Below, piece by piece: positions 16,565 to 25,040 of a stretch of 64,000 nt of DNA. The stretch spans positions 1,736,001 to 1,800,000 of the forward strand of contig NZ_CP038492.1 of the NCBI RefSeq assembly GCF_004751985.1, given 5' to 3'. The notes beneath the pieces are model-generated. The model saw only the letters and a list, made by a program, of their open reading frames with translations. It searched no databases and was not told the DNA's origin. How positions within the stretch are numbered: the stretch's first letter is position 1; every line of letters begins with the position of its first letter. This DNA is from Rhodophyticola sp. CCM32 (GTDB lineage Bacteria > Pseudomonadota > Alphaproteobacteria > Rhodobacterales > Rhodobacteraceae). The translations under genes were made by a program, and so were the position numbers.

Positions 16565-16625
16565 CTCCCTTCGGTCGAACGCGAAAAGCGATGATCATGT
16601 CTCAATGAAAACTCGAAAGGCTTTA
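16565..16625 (-). repeat. 61-bp stop-codon-abutting repeat, copy 2
   Basis: Identical to 8838-8898. On the minus strand its first three bases (TAA at 16623-16625) are the stop codon of the IclR gene; GCCTTTCGAGTTTTCATTGA follows. The related but diverged sequences at 20609-20653 and 45467-45500 also abut stop codons. It lies in the gap between two convergent genes (rhodanese and IclR), where a terminator is expected. Confidence 0.75.
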
Positions 16626-17411
16626 AATGCGGCCCAGCTTTGCAGAGACACTATCTGCGGCATGTGCCACCAAGCCGCCAAACTGTTCAACGCCGCCTGC
16701 GGGTAAATTGATATCCGGAAGCGATATCCCCAGGGCCCCGACGACTTCACCGCCCGGCAACGTAATCGCGGCGCCGAAGCTTAGGATGCGCTCCCGAAAC
16801 TCCCCTGTGTCATACGCATAGCCGCGGGTCAGCGTCAGCGCGATATCGGCTTCGAGGGCGGCCATATCCGTCAGTGTCTTATCCGTGTGATGGGTCAGCG
16901 CAACACTGATCTGGTCGCGCAGTTTTGCGAATTCGGCTGCCAGCATCGCCTTGCCCGTCCCGACACAATGCAAAGGCGCGGTATCGCCAATTGTATTCCA
17001 TGACCGGATCGGTTTCTGGCTGTCCAGCTTGTCAATATACACCACGTTGAGGTTTTCGCGGACCCCAAGATACACCGCCTCTCCCGTTTCGCGCGACAGA
17101 TAGGACAATTCAGGTGCTGCAATCTCGCGCAGGTTCAGGTTCTCGACAGAAGCACGCCCGACGCGCCAGGTCTTCAGCGTTGCCGAATAGGACTTGTCCG
17201 GCATGTGCTGCACATATCCAAGCGTTGTCAGGGTTTGAAGAAGGCGAAATGTATTCGACTTTGTCAGCCCCAGCTCTTTTGACAGCTCGGTCACGCCTTT
17301 GCCCGATTGCGCGCGGGCAAGATTTTCAAGAATGAGCAACCCTTTTGACAGGGTGGAATCAACCTTTGGTTGTTTTGTTGGCATAGCCGTCACTTGATCC
17401 TGCGCATCCAT
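16623..17411 (-). CDS. IclR-family transcriptional regulator
   Basis: IclR-type regulator, 262 aa: N-terminal winged helix (KGLLILENLARAQSGKGVTE, then LSKELGLTKSNTFRLLQTLT) and a C-terminal effector domain with GTGKAMLAAEF and GALGISLPDINL blocks. It follows the BisC-like gene by 16 nt and is probably co-transcribed. Being in the middle of the aapJQM/BisC/rhodanese/HyuAB cluster, it is the best candidate for the motif shared by three promoters there; that is inference. Its stop codon is the first triplet of the 61-bp repeat. Confidence 0.88.
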   Translation of the reverse strand: MDAQDQVTAMPTKQPKVDSTLSKGLLILENLARAQSGKGVTELSKELGLTKSNTFRLLQTLTTLGYVQHMPDKSYSATLKTWRVGRASVENLNLREIAAPELSYLSRETGEAVYLGVRENLNVVYIDKLDSQKPIRSWNTIGDTAPLHCVGTGKAMLAAEFAKLRDQISVALTHHTDKTLTDMAALEADIALTLTRGYAYDTGEFRERILSFGAAITLPGGEVVGALGISLPDINLPAGGVEQFGGLVAHAADSVSAKLGRI

Positions 17412-17427
17412 CTGTTTGGACTACCAG

Positions 17428-19734
17428 TTAAGTCCCGGGTTCGAAAGGTGGCGGGTCATGAGCTTGGATCGCAGGGACTGTGCCCTCAAACCGACGCATC
17501 TGAACCATTGTCGAATGCGCTGCCGGGGACTGTGTAAGCGATGATGTCCGCATATCATGGGTCAGAACATTCGGGTTTCCGTGGCGGTCACGCGCCTGGG
17601 GGGCGTCAAAGTCCGGATCGAACCAGGCACCTGTCCAAAGAAAAACGCAGCCTTGCATGATCTCATCCGTGATCTTTGCGCCGGCAAGGCACCGCCCCCG
17701 CGCATTGAAAAGTTCCACAACATCGCCTTGCCCAATTCCACAAGCCTCTGCGTCTTCTGGATGGATCAAGACAGGTTCGCGCCCTGCAATCTTGTGGCTG
17801 AGGCTATAGGCACCATTGTCGAGCTGACTGTGCAGCCTTGTCTTGGGCTGGCCCGACAGCATGGCAAACGGGAACGCCCCATCAGGGTCCTGCGCGCGAT
17901 CGCGTGGCGGGAACCAACTGGGATGTCCCGGGCAGTCGGGCAGTGCAAATCCGGCAATCGTTTCCGAGAAAATCTCGATCCGCCCGCTTGGCGTGGGCAG
18001 GGCCTGCGCCACAGGGTCCGCGCGGAAATCAGCGAGAAACACCTGGTTCGGGCTGGGGTCCGGTAAATCGATCACGTCGCCTGCAATGAAACTGTCCCAA
18101 TCCGGCAAAGAGATGCCGTTCTCTTGCCCGCGTGCGCGGGTGACATCCCAGATCTCGCGCAGCCATGCGTCGCTGGTTTTGCCTTCGGTAAAGTCATCTG
18201 CACGCCCGAGACGCGCTGCCAGATCCGCATAGATATCATACTCGACCCGCGCCTCCCCCGGCGGGGTCACAAGTTGCGGCATCGGCACCAGCGCATTGTC
18301 TGATTTCCCGGCGCCAAAATCTGTTCGTTCCTGTGCGGCAGCAATGGGCAGAACGATATCCGCGTGACGGGCCGTCGCCGTCCAGTTCATTTCGTTCACG
18401 ATGACCGTCTCTGGCGTCTGGAATGCCTTGTGCAACCGGTTCAGATCCTGATGGTGGTGAAACGGGTTTCCGCCCGCCCACCAGACCAGCCGCGCGTCGG
18501 GAAAGCTCCGTTTCCGGCCCTGATACTGGTAACGGCCCTTCGGGTTCAGCAGCATCTCGCTGATCATCGCCACAGGAATGAAATCGTCCACGGGGTTGCG
18601 CCCCTGCGACAGCGCAGCCCAGCGAAACGGGCGCTCGATATTGCCAATATTGCCGTTGACGCCATAGCCGACAGTATACCCGCCACCGGGCAGGCCAATC
18701 TGACCCAGCATCGCTGCAAGCGAAATGCCCATCCACATCGGCTGTTCGCCGAAATCGGTGCGCTGCACCCCGGCACTCACGTTGATCATCGTGCGGCCAG
18801 CGGCCATGCGACGTGCAAGTGCGCGGATAGCAGCCGGATCAAGACCTGACAGATCAGCCGCCCAATCCGCGTCCTTTGGCTGGTTGTCCGCTGCGCCCAG
18901 CAGATAGGATTTGAGCATGTCGAACCCGACTGTGTACCTGTCCAGAAAAGCCGTGTCTGTCAGGCCTTCAACCAATAGCGTATGCGCCAGCCCCATCATC
19001 AAGGCGGTGTCGGTGCCGGGCTGTACGGGCATCCATTCGGCCTTCAGCACGTCTTCGGCATCGCTGCGCAATGGGCTGATATTCACGAACTCAACGCCTG
19101 CCTTGGCGCAATTCTCCAGATTTCCGGGCATCCGGTGTTTGCTGACACCACCGTCGCTCACTTGCGTATTCCGCAGCGCCATGCCGCCGAACATCACAAC
19201 CAGATCCGTGTGTTCTGCGATAACAGTCCAGCGGGTTGCCTGGGCCACATGCTGGCGAAATGGTCCTGCAATATGAGGCATCAGGCCAAGCGCTGCGTTA
19301 TAGCTGTAATTCCCCTCGGAACGGACAAACCCGCCCTGCGTATTCAAAAAGCGCTTGAGCTGGCTTTGCGCATGGTGAAATCGCCCCGCGCTTGACCACC
19401 CGTAAGAGCCCGCAAAGATCGAGCTGTTCCCGTGATCCCGGCGCACACGCGTCATCTCTTGCGCAATCAGGTCCAGCGCATGATCCCAGCTCACCTCGAC
19501 AAAGCCATCGCGCCCCCGAGGCACAGCCTTCGGCACCCCCTCAAGCCAGCTTTTGCGGATAGCGGGGCGCAGAACGCGCGCCTTGCCGTGGATGCTGCCG
19601 GGGATGTTCTTATTGATCCCGGCTGTTGCAGGATCGCGCGCGTGGCCGGTTACCGCCAGGATGCGGTTATCCCGAATTGTTGCGAGGCCAACGCCCCAAT
19701 GGCTTGCCGTCAGCTTTTTCACGTCTTCATTCAT
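17428..19734 (-). CDS. Molybdopterin-dependent oxidoreductase, BisC/TorZ-like
   Basis: A 768-aa bis-MGD enzyme of the biotin-sulfoxide/TMAO/DMSO reductase family. The block GSYGWSSAGRFHHAQSQLKR carries the Ser ligand to molybdenum. Others: VVMFGGMALRNTQ, VQPGTDTALMMGLAHTL, WWAGGNPFHHHQDLNRL, VNEMNWTATARHADIVLP and a C-terminal QSPAAHSTMVQM. There is no Tat signal and no N-terminal Fe-S cysteine motif, so it is cytoplasmic like BisC. It would reduce an S-oxide or N-oxide. A paralogue is at 34055-36322, also beside an IclR gene. Confidence 0.9.
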   Translation of the reverse strand: MNEDVKKLTASHWGVGLATIRDNRILAVTGHARDPATAGINKNIPGSIHGKARVLRPAIRKSWLEGVPKAVPRGRDGFVEVSWDHALDLIAQEMTRVRRDHGNSSIFAGSYGWSSAGRFHHAQSQLKRFLNTQGGFVRSEGNYSYNAALGLMPHIAGPFRQHVAQATRWTVIAEHTDLVVMFGGMALRNTQVSDGGVSKHRMPGNLENCAKAGVEFVNISPLRSDAEDVLKAEWMPVQPGTDTALMMGLAHTLLVEGLTDTAFLDRYTVGFDMLKSYLLGAADNQPKDADWAADLSGLDPAAIRALARRMAAGRTMINVSAGVQRTDFGEQPMWMGISLAAMLGQIGLPGGGYTVGYGVNGNIGNIERPFRWAALSQGRNPVDDFIPVAMISEMLLNPKGRYQYQGRKRSFPDARLVWWAGGNPFHHHQDLNRLHKAFQTPETVIVNEMNWTATARHADIVLPIAAAQERTDFGAGKSDNALVPMPQLVTPPGEARVEYDIYADLAARLGRADDFTEGKTSDAWLREIWDVTRARGQENGISLPDWDSFIAGDVIDLPDPSPNQVFLADFRADPVAQALPTPSGRIEIFSETIAGFALPDCPGHPSWFPPRDRAQDPDGAFPFAMLSGQPKTRLHSQLDNGAYSLSHKIAGREPVLIHPEDAEACGIGQGDVVELFNARGRCLAGAKITDEIMQGCVFLWTGAWFDPDFDAPQARDRHGNPNVLTHDMRTSSLTQSPAAHSTMVQMRRFEGTVPAIQAHDPPPFEPGT

Positions 19735-19746
19735 CTGGCCACCAAT

Positions 19747-19780
19747 GTGCTATTATACAAAACACTTATGCCGAATATTG
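19747..19780 (-). promoter_or_regulatory. Shared promoter/operator motif, BisC-like gene copy
   Basis: On the minus strand: CAATATTCGGCATAAGTG followed by TTTTGTATAATAGCAC, ending 12 nt before the BisC-like ATG. It contains a perfect -10 hexamer, TATAAT. ATAGCAC at its end is also found in the aapJ copy, and CAATATTCG in the rhodanese copy. The overlap with the -10 is what a repressor site would show. Confidence 0.55.
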
Positions 19781-19834
19781 ACACTCTCCGCTGTGGCTGG
19801 CAACGTCAAAGAACATAATACTTGTGAATATGAC

Positions 19835-19915
19835 ATGCCATTCGAACTGGGGGCGACGGGGCTGTTTGCGAAGCTTGCCGCCGCCCTTCCCCATCTCAAC
19901 ACCGCAGCGGAGTAA
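19835..19915 (+). other. Possible leader peptide frame, 26 codons
   Basis: A short open frame, MPFELGATGLFAKLAAALPH with six more residues, ending 3 nt before the VOC gene start; its last codons contain the GGAG that serves that gene. Translation through it could be coupled to the VOC gene, or it may be the remnant of a lost gene. Nothing in its sequence identifies a family, so this is weakly supported. Confidence 0.2.
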
Positions 19916-19918
19916 ACC

Positions 19919-20557
19919 ATGCACAACAAGATAGACCATTTTGCCATTGGTGCAGACACGCTGGACCAGGGAGTCGCAGCCATGGAGGCCAAGCTGGGTG
20001 TGACTGTTCCACGCGGCGGCAAACACGAAGCGATGAGCACGCATAACTGCGTGATGCAGTCTGGCAACGAGAGCTTCTTCGAACTGATCGCGATTGACCC
20101 GGACGCCCCTGCCGATCCGGGCCGCGTGCGGTGGTTTACACTGGATGATCCAACCACCAAGGCACGGCTGGCAGAGCGTCCGCGCGCATTGTGCTGGGTG
20201 GTGGGCACGGATGATCTGGACGCTGTCATCGCGGCCAGCCCTGTCGATCTGGGCGACGTCGTCCTGTTCACCCGTGGGGACCGGTCATGGCGGTTAACGG
20301 TGCCAAAGGACGGACATCTGCCGATGGGAGGCCTGCTGCCCGCCTTCATCGAATGGTCACCCGGGCCCCACCCAAGCACAGGTCAACAGGATCTTGCTGT
20401 CACTCTGGACAAGGTTCACCTGACCTATCCCACCCCCGTCACGCTTTCGGCGATCCTGAAAGCGCTGCGCGTCGATCATCTGGCCGAGGTGCAGGCGGGC
20501 GATGCCGCCTTGTCCTTTACCGTGAGCACACCCAACGGGGCTGTTACCCTCGACTGA
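19919..20557 (+). CDS. VOC (glyoxalase-like) family protein
   Basis: A 212-aa protein of the glyoxalase-like 'Glyoxalase_3' type. The N-terminus NKIDHFAIGADTLDQGVAAM with LGVTVPRGGKH places a metal-ligand His at residue 7, and SFFELIAIDPDAP carries the matching Glu; the second half is a diverged module. Substrates of this branch are generally unknown. GGAG stands 8 nt before the ATG. It is divergent from the BisC-like gene and convergent with aapM, so it may belong to the same regulon. Confidence 0.8.
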   Translation: MHNKIDHFAIGADTLDQGVAAMEAKLGVTVPRGGKHEAMSTHNCVMQSGNESFFELIAIDPDAPADPGRVRWFTLDDPTTKARLAERPRALCWVVGTDDLDAVIAASPVDLGDVVLFTRGDRSWRLTVPKDGHLPMGGLLPAFIEWSPGPHPSTGQQDLAVTLDKVHLTYPTPVTLSAILKALRVDHLAEVQAGDAALSFTVSTPNGAVTLD

Positions 20558-20565
20558 ACACAGAC

Positions 20566-20600
20566 GGCTTGCGCGGGCCATACCGCGCAAACCGCAAGCC
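20566..20600. terminator. Hairpin between convergent VOC and aapM genes
   Basis: GGCTTGCG (20566-20573) pairs with CGCAAGCC (20593-20600), and inside it TTGCGCGG pairs with CCGCGCAA across a 6-nt loop. It starts 9 nt after the VOC stop codon. No T-run follows, so termination efficiency is uncertain. Confidence 0.55.
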
Positions 20601-20608
20601 GCTCGAAC

Positions 20609-20653
20609 GCGGTTTCCGATGGGGCTGTCTCATCTAAAACGCAAACCGCTTTA
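20609..20653 (-). repeat. Diverged stop-codon-abutting repeat at the end of aapM
   Basis: Minus strand: TAA (the aapM stop) then AGCGGTTTGCGTTTTAGATG and AGACAGCCCCATCGG. GCGGTTTGCG pairs with CGGAAACCGC over about 21 nt, one mismatch. It shares with the 61-bp repeats the order TAAAGC, TTT, TGAGACA, CATCG, CGCGTTCGA, and with 45467-45500 the string AGCGGTTTGCGTTT. It is probably the better-preserved, palindromic form and acts as terminator for aapM. Confidence 0.55.
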
Positions 20654-21733
20654 ATGTTCCGAGATTGCCATCCGGCCTTTCAAATATTCGCCATATTGGC
20701 CAAGCGAAAAAATGAACACCCAGTAGATCGCGGCGACGAATAGAAACACCTCGATATAATAAGGGGCCCATTCGGCGGTGCCAAAGGCGGTCTTGCCCGA
20801 CGCGAGAATGTCAAAGAACCCGATGATTGTCACAATCGCGGTTTCCTTAAACGTCACCACGACCATGTTGATCGTGCTGGGCAGCGCATGGCGGAACACC
20901 TGCGGCAACACAATGCGGCCCAGAATGCTCCAATAGCTGATGCCAAGGGCGCGGCCGGCCTCAAACTGCCCTTTTGGAATGGCCTGAAACCCACCACGAA
21001 ACACCTCCGCCTGATAGGCGGCAAAGAACAGCGCGAAAGCAAGAATCACACGCCAGATCTTGTCCCCTTCCAGCCAGCCGGGCAGGAACAGGGGGACGAC
21101 GACCGCAGCGGTGAACAAGGTGGTGACCAGCGGGAGCGAGCGCACCGTATCAATGATCGCCAAAGCGAACCACCGCACCACCGGCATTGCAGAGCGACGC
21201 ATCAGCGCAAGACCAAGCCCCATCGGCATGCCCAACAAGACCACGGATGCAAACAGGAACAGGGTCAGCGACAAGCCCCCCCAGCCGTCGGTTGTGACCT
21301 GTGCAAGGCCCAGCAGACTGCCTTCCATCAACAGATAATATGCCGCGAACCCCGCGATCCACAGCAGGGAAAGGCGCGCCGCGCGCCACATCGCCGGCAG
21401 GCAAGAAACAAGCACCGTGACCACAATCGCGATCGCAGCCAAGGTTGACCGCCAGTGTTCTTCAAAAGGATATGTTCCGAACAGGATCAACCGGTGCCGC
21501 GCATCAATCACCGACCAGCAGGCCCCGCTGTGATCCCCACACAGTTCCACATCCTCTTTCGACCACACGGCGCGAAATACGGCCCAATCCAAAAACTGGT
21601 AGACGATATAGGCCAGCAAAGTGAACACGAGGACGGAGATGACAATCGCTAGGGGGGAGCCGAAGCCCGTCTTGACGAACCGCTTGCGGATCTCAGAAAA
21701 CCGTCCGGGCGGGGCGATGTCTGTGACGGTCAT
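20651..21733 (-). CDS. aapM: Amino-acid ABC transporter permease, AapM/BztC-like
   Basis: Inner-membrane permease of a polar amino-acid importer, 360 aa. The N-terminal third has extra membrane segments, as in AapM/BztC; the C-terminal half is the HisM-type core with the EAA loop (GQFEAGRALGISYWSILGRI) and an end LGQYGEYLKGR. Its ATG follows the aapQ stop directly (21733/21734). The gene is intact, unlike aapQ. Its transporter ATPase is not downstream as in canonical aapJQMP; the only candidate in the window is at 8998-9735. Confidence 0.9.
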   Translation of the reverse strand: MTVTDIAPPGRFSEIRKRFVKTGFGSPLAIVISVLVFTLLAYIVYQFLDWAVFRAVWSKEDVELCGDHSGACWSVIDARHRLILFGTYPFEEHWRSTLAAIAIVVTVLVSCLPAMWRAARLSLLWIAGFAAYYLLMEGSLLGLAQVTTDGWGGLSLTLFLFASVVLLGMPMGLGLALMRRSAMPVVRWFALAIIDTVRSLPLVTTLFTAAVVVPLFLPGWLEGDKIWRVILAFALFFAAYQAEVFRGGFQAIPKGQFEAGRALGISYWSILGRIVLPQVFRHALPSTINMVVVTFKETAIVTIIGFFDILASGKTAFGTAEWAPYYIEVFLFVAAIYWVFIFSLGQYGEYLKGRMAISEH

Positions 21734-22869
21734 CTAGTGCTCCCTCAACTGCAATCGCGCATTCAGCCAGTTGGTGAAGACCGCGATGGCATAATTAATG
21801 CCCAGAAATGTCAGCATCAGAATAAGGATAAGCTCAAGCGTCTGGCCCGACTGGCTGATCGAATTGACGGTGATGTAAAACAGATCACTAAATCCGATGG
21901 CGATGCCGATCGTCGTGGCCTTCATCATGAAAATCCATTGATTGCCAAGCGGGGGAATGATGCTGCGCAGCGCCATCGGCACCTTGATGCGCGACCAGAT
22001 GGACATAGGCGTCAGGCCAAGCGCCTGCCCCGCCTCGACCAGTCCGCGTGGCACCTGGGCAAGACCACCGCGCACGATCTCGGCGATATAGGCACTGCCA
22101 TAGAGTGTGATCGACACAATCAATGCCAGCAATTCAATGGGAACGGAAATGCCCCCCTGAAACCGCAGACCTGCCAGCGCGGGAATGGATAACAGCCCCT
22201 CCCCCTCGGGGCGTACAACCATCGCAGTCAGCACTGACAGCACGATTGTCCCACCGAACCACATGGCGCCCCCCGCCAAAGGGGCACCTTCGCGATGATC
22301 AATCCAATCGCAATCCCCACGCAAGCCAAGAGCAAACCAACAGCCACACCCGGGCTGACATTCAAGCCCGGCAGCATAAGACCCCGTCCCGAAAGGAAGG
22401 CGATGTCGCCAATGTTCAAGGCTTGCCGAGGTCCGCCCATATGAATCAGAAGCGCATAGAGAAAGACCGCCTGGAGGATCAGCGGGATGTTGCGGAAAAT
22501 CTGGACATAGACATTGGCCGCAAAGTTAAGTGCAGGATGGCGGGCATCGCGCATCGTGCCGATGATAAATCCGAAAAACGTGGTGGTCATGATGCAAATG
22601 AAACCCACGAAAAGCGTGTTCAGCAGGCCTATAAACAGGGTGTAGTAATACCGGTCACTGATTGAGCGCTCGATCAGGGAGAACGAATAATCCCACCCCG
22701 TGTCCCGCTCCAAAAATGAAAACCCGCTCGTCATGTTCAACCGCGTCAGGTTGTACTGTGCGTTCGACACAGCGCCCCAAACGGCGACAACGATCAAAAT
22801 CACAATGGCTGATTGTATGGTGAGACTGCGGCGCCTTGCAGATCTACGCAATTCCTCGGCTGTCGCCAT
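21734..22869 (-). pseudogene. aapQ: Amino-acid ABC transporter permease, AapQ/BztB-like, frameshifted
   Basis: Two overlapping frames together make one AapQ. The first (22869 down to about 22290) encodes the N-terminal membrane segments through LLLACVGIAIGLIIAK; the second (from about 22300 to 21734) resumes with REGAPLAGGAMWFGGTIV and has the EAA loop (GLVEAGQALGLTPMSIWSRI) and the usual C-terminus. A single missing nucleotide between about 22266 and 22305 explains the break; a run of six G (minus strand) at 22269-22274 is an obvious slippage or sequencing-error site. If real, the importer cannot assemble unless the frame slips during translation. Confidence 0.85.
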
Positions 22870-22898
22870 GATACCGCCCCTCGGATGTCAAAACACAG

Positions 22899-22926
22899 TG
22901 GACCGCCCCACGACAGGGGCGGTCCA
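22899..22926 (-). terminator. Hairpin between aapJ and aapQ
   Basis: Minus strand TGGACCGCCCC, a 6-nt loop, GGGGCGGTCCA: a perfect 11-bp stem 19 nt after the aapJ stop, followed by mixed T-rich bases but no clean T-run. Such stems after binding-protein genes stabilise the upstream mRNA and reduce read-through into permeases, giving excess binding protein. Confidence 0.65.
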
Positions 22927-22944
22927 GCTTTCTTTCGTGCAGTC

Positions 22945-23976
22945 TTAATCGAGGATCGGCGCGTACAAGACGCCACCTTCGCTCCACAGGCTGTTCAAGC
23001 CACGATCAAGGTTATAGGGGCTGTCTGTGCCGAGGTTGCGGTCATAGATTTCCGCAAAGTTACCTACCGCAGCAATCATTTCGCGCGCCCATGTGTCGCG
23101 CATACCCAAACGCTCGCCCATGCCGGGTTCAACCCCCAGCAGACGTGCAACCCGCGGGTTGGCAGGGTTCGCCGCCATCTCTTCGACATTGGCAGATGTG
23201 ATGCCTTCTTCTTCGGCGATCAACAAAGCGGCCAGCATCCAGTTCACCACATCAACAAAACCCTCATCGCCCTGTCGCATGGCCGCAGAAATCGGCTCGC
23301 TCGACAGTTGATCGCTCAGGATGATGTGGGCATCGGGGTTATCCAGTTCAGTGGCACGCAGAACCGCAAGGTTCGGCCCCCACCCCGCGAACGCGTCACA
23401 GCGGTTGGCAAGGTATGCCGCGCGCAGCTCCGCCTGGCTTTCATAAGACACCATGGTGTGCTCAACGCCAATCGTTGTCATGTAATTGGCAGCCAGACGT
23501 TCGATTGTCGTGCCCGCCTCGACGCAGATCGTGCCGCCCTCAAGACCGGTCGCATCGGTAATACCCAGATCGCCATGGGCCATAAACTGCGTACCGCCAA
23601 AGAAGTATGGCAGGCTGAACTGAAGCCCAAGCTCTGTGTCGCGGCCCATCGTCCAACCGGTTGCCTTGATAATCACGTCTACGTCGCCCGACTGCAAAGC
23701 AGGAAAACGCTGCGCCCAGCTTAGCGGTACAATCTGGTTTGCGTCCGGGTCACCAAGAATAGCCGTCGTCAAAGCGCGGCAAAGGTCGATATCAAGGCCT
23801 TTCCATTCGTTCTGATCGTTCACTTCGACAAACCCGAAATAGCTGCCGTTATGGCCCGAGCATAGCAACGTGCCACGGTCCATAATCTGCTGAACTGTAG
23901 CGCTTTGCGCTGCCGCCATCTGAGGGGCAATAACGCTGGTCGCCGCAATTGCAGCAGCTGCGATAATAGTCTTCAT
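22945..23976 (-). CDS. aapJ: Amino-acid ABC transporter substrate-binding protein, AapJ/BztA-like
   Basis: Periplasmic binding protein for polar amino acids, 343 aa, with a Sec signal (cleavage near MAAAQS). GTLLCSGHNGSYFGFVEV and WKGLDIDLCRALTTAILGD, then RFPALQSGDVDVIIKATGWT, are the SBP-family-3 ligand blocks of the AapJ/BztA group. GGGAGA lies 5 nt before the ATG. It leads the aapJ-aapQ-aapM unit and has the shared regulatory motif just upstream. The gene is intact while aapQ is broken. Confidence 0.92.
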   Translation of the reverse strand: MKTIIAAAAIAATSVIAPQMAAAQSATVQQIMDRGTLLCSGHNGSYFGFVEVNDQNEWKGLDIDLCRALTTAILGDPDANQIVPLSWAQRFPALQSGDVDVIIKATGWTMGRDTELGLQFSLPYFFGGTQFMAHGDLGITDATGLEGGTICVEAGTTIERLAANYMTTIGVEHTMVSYESQAELRAAYLANRCDAFAGWGPNLAVLRATELDNPDAHIILSDQLSSEPISAAMRQGDEGFVDVVNWMLAALLIAEEEGITSANVEEMAANPANPRVARLLGVEPGMGERLGMRDTWAREMIAAVGNFAEIYDRNLGTDSPYNLDRGLNSLWSEGGVLYAPILD

Positions 23977-23991
23977 TTCAGTCTCCCTGTT

Positions 23992-24024
23992 GTGCTATAT
24001 ATCAGCACATTTGTACTGATATTT
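23992..24024 (-). promoter_or_regulatory. Shared operator motif upstream of aapJ
   Basis: Plus strand: GTGCTATATATCAGCACA then TTTGTACTGATATTT. ATATCAG (23999-24005) and CTGATAT (24016-24022) form a perfect 7+7 palindrome with a 10-nt spacer. Read toward aapJ it shares AATAT near one end, TGT in the middle and ATAGCAC at the other with the BisC-like copy at 19747-19780. A TTGACT further upstream (24048-24053) could be a -35 element. Confidence 0.5.
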
Positions 24025-24194
24025 AGAATGTAAGGAATTATGGATCGAGTCAACATTTTTTGCATGTTCGGCATTTTGCCCGCAGCAATGCCTGGCATTT
24101 GCCCGATAAGGCGGCAGACACACCTGAAACAGGGCCGCCGGACCACATCGTGACCCGCTGACAGCCCCCGACCGTTCAGAAATATCGAAGGCGA

Positions 24195-25040
24195 ATGTCT
24201 CGCTCGCGACGGCGTCCAGGGCGTTGTCGCAACCCAAACTGGTTCGGGCAGATGGCGGTGCAACTCGATCTCGGTTTGCATCGGCTCGGGTTCGGTATGG
24301 AAGAACTGGACCACCTCATCTCGGATCCGCAATGGTGCGCAGAAATGGTGCCGGACCTGATGCTTGCACATCTGCCCTCGGGCAATGACCGGTTGTCTCA
24401 AAGGAATGTGGCAGACCGCGACAGGTTTTTGAAAATGACGGCTCAGCTTTCGGGGTTTCGCAAAAGCGTCGCCGCCTCTTCCGGGATATTCCTGGGTGCA
24501 GAGTTCCATTTCGATGTCGTCCGACCGGGCAGTGCCCTGTTTGGCATCAACCCGATGCGGGGATCGGCGAACCCGATGCTGCCTGTTGTAACCCTCGAAA
24601 GCAGGATCATACAGCGCCGCCACCTCAAGGCCGGAACCCGGTTCGGGTATGACCGGTCTTTTACAGCAGAACAAGATATGCTGGTCGGGATCGTATCGTT
24701 CGGTGCGATGGACGGCGTTCTCTTTTCACCGCGACCCGGTCAGAAAATCTCCGTTTTTCTTGATACTCACACAGCCCCGGTCATTGGAAGCGGCGGATCG
24801 GACACTTTGTTCGTCGACCTGAGCGATGTGCCGGACCGCGCCTGTCGAGAAGGCCAGATCGTTTCGTTGATCAATCACCAACACGACCTGGAGACCTGCG
24901 CCTTTGAGCATGGGATAACCGAATATGAACTTCTTGCCCGTCTCGGCAGCCGATTGCCGCGCAAAACCTGCCCCATAGTGCTTCCTCCATGCATCGGAAA
25001 ACAAGGCGCCATCAACACCCGGGATCAAACATCTAGGTGA
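24195..25040 (+). pseudogene. Alanine racemase remnant lacking catalytic residues
   Basis: From about 24255 the translation follows alanine racemase: AVQLDLGLHRLGFGMEEL, then ASSGIFLGAEFHFDVVRPGS, then LFGINPMRGSANPMLPVVTL. The C-terminal domain follows (TAPVIGSGGSDTLFVDLSDV). The N-terminal part with the PLP-binding Lys is absent, and the GYADG block that supplies the catalytic Tyr reads FGAMDG. Both catalytic residues are therefore missing, although the frame is open for over 230 codons. The frame runs 8 nt into the convergent RpiR gene. A non-catalytic role is possible but I regard it as decay. Confidence 0.7.

Noticed and set aside
22260..22310. Programmed frameshift in aapQ
   Set aside because: A G6 run is present, but I see no stimulatory stem-loop or pairing element, and AapQ is not known to use one; a mutation or read error is simpler.
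23973..24674. A 233-codon minus-strand frame over the aapJ promoter
   Set aside because: It covers the regulatory region and the racemase remnant in antisense and has no recognisable domain.
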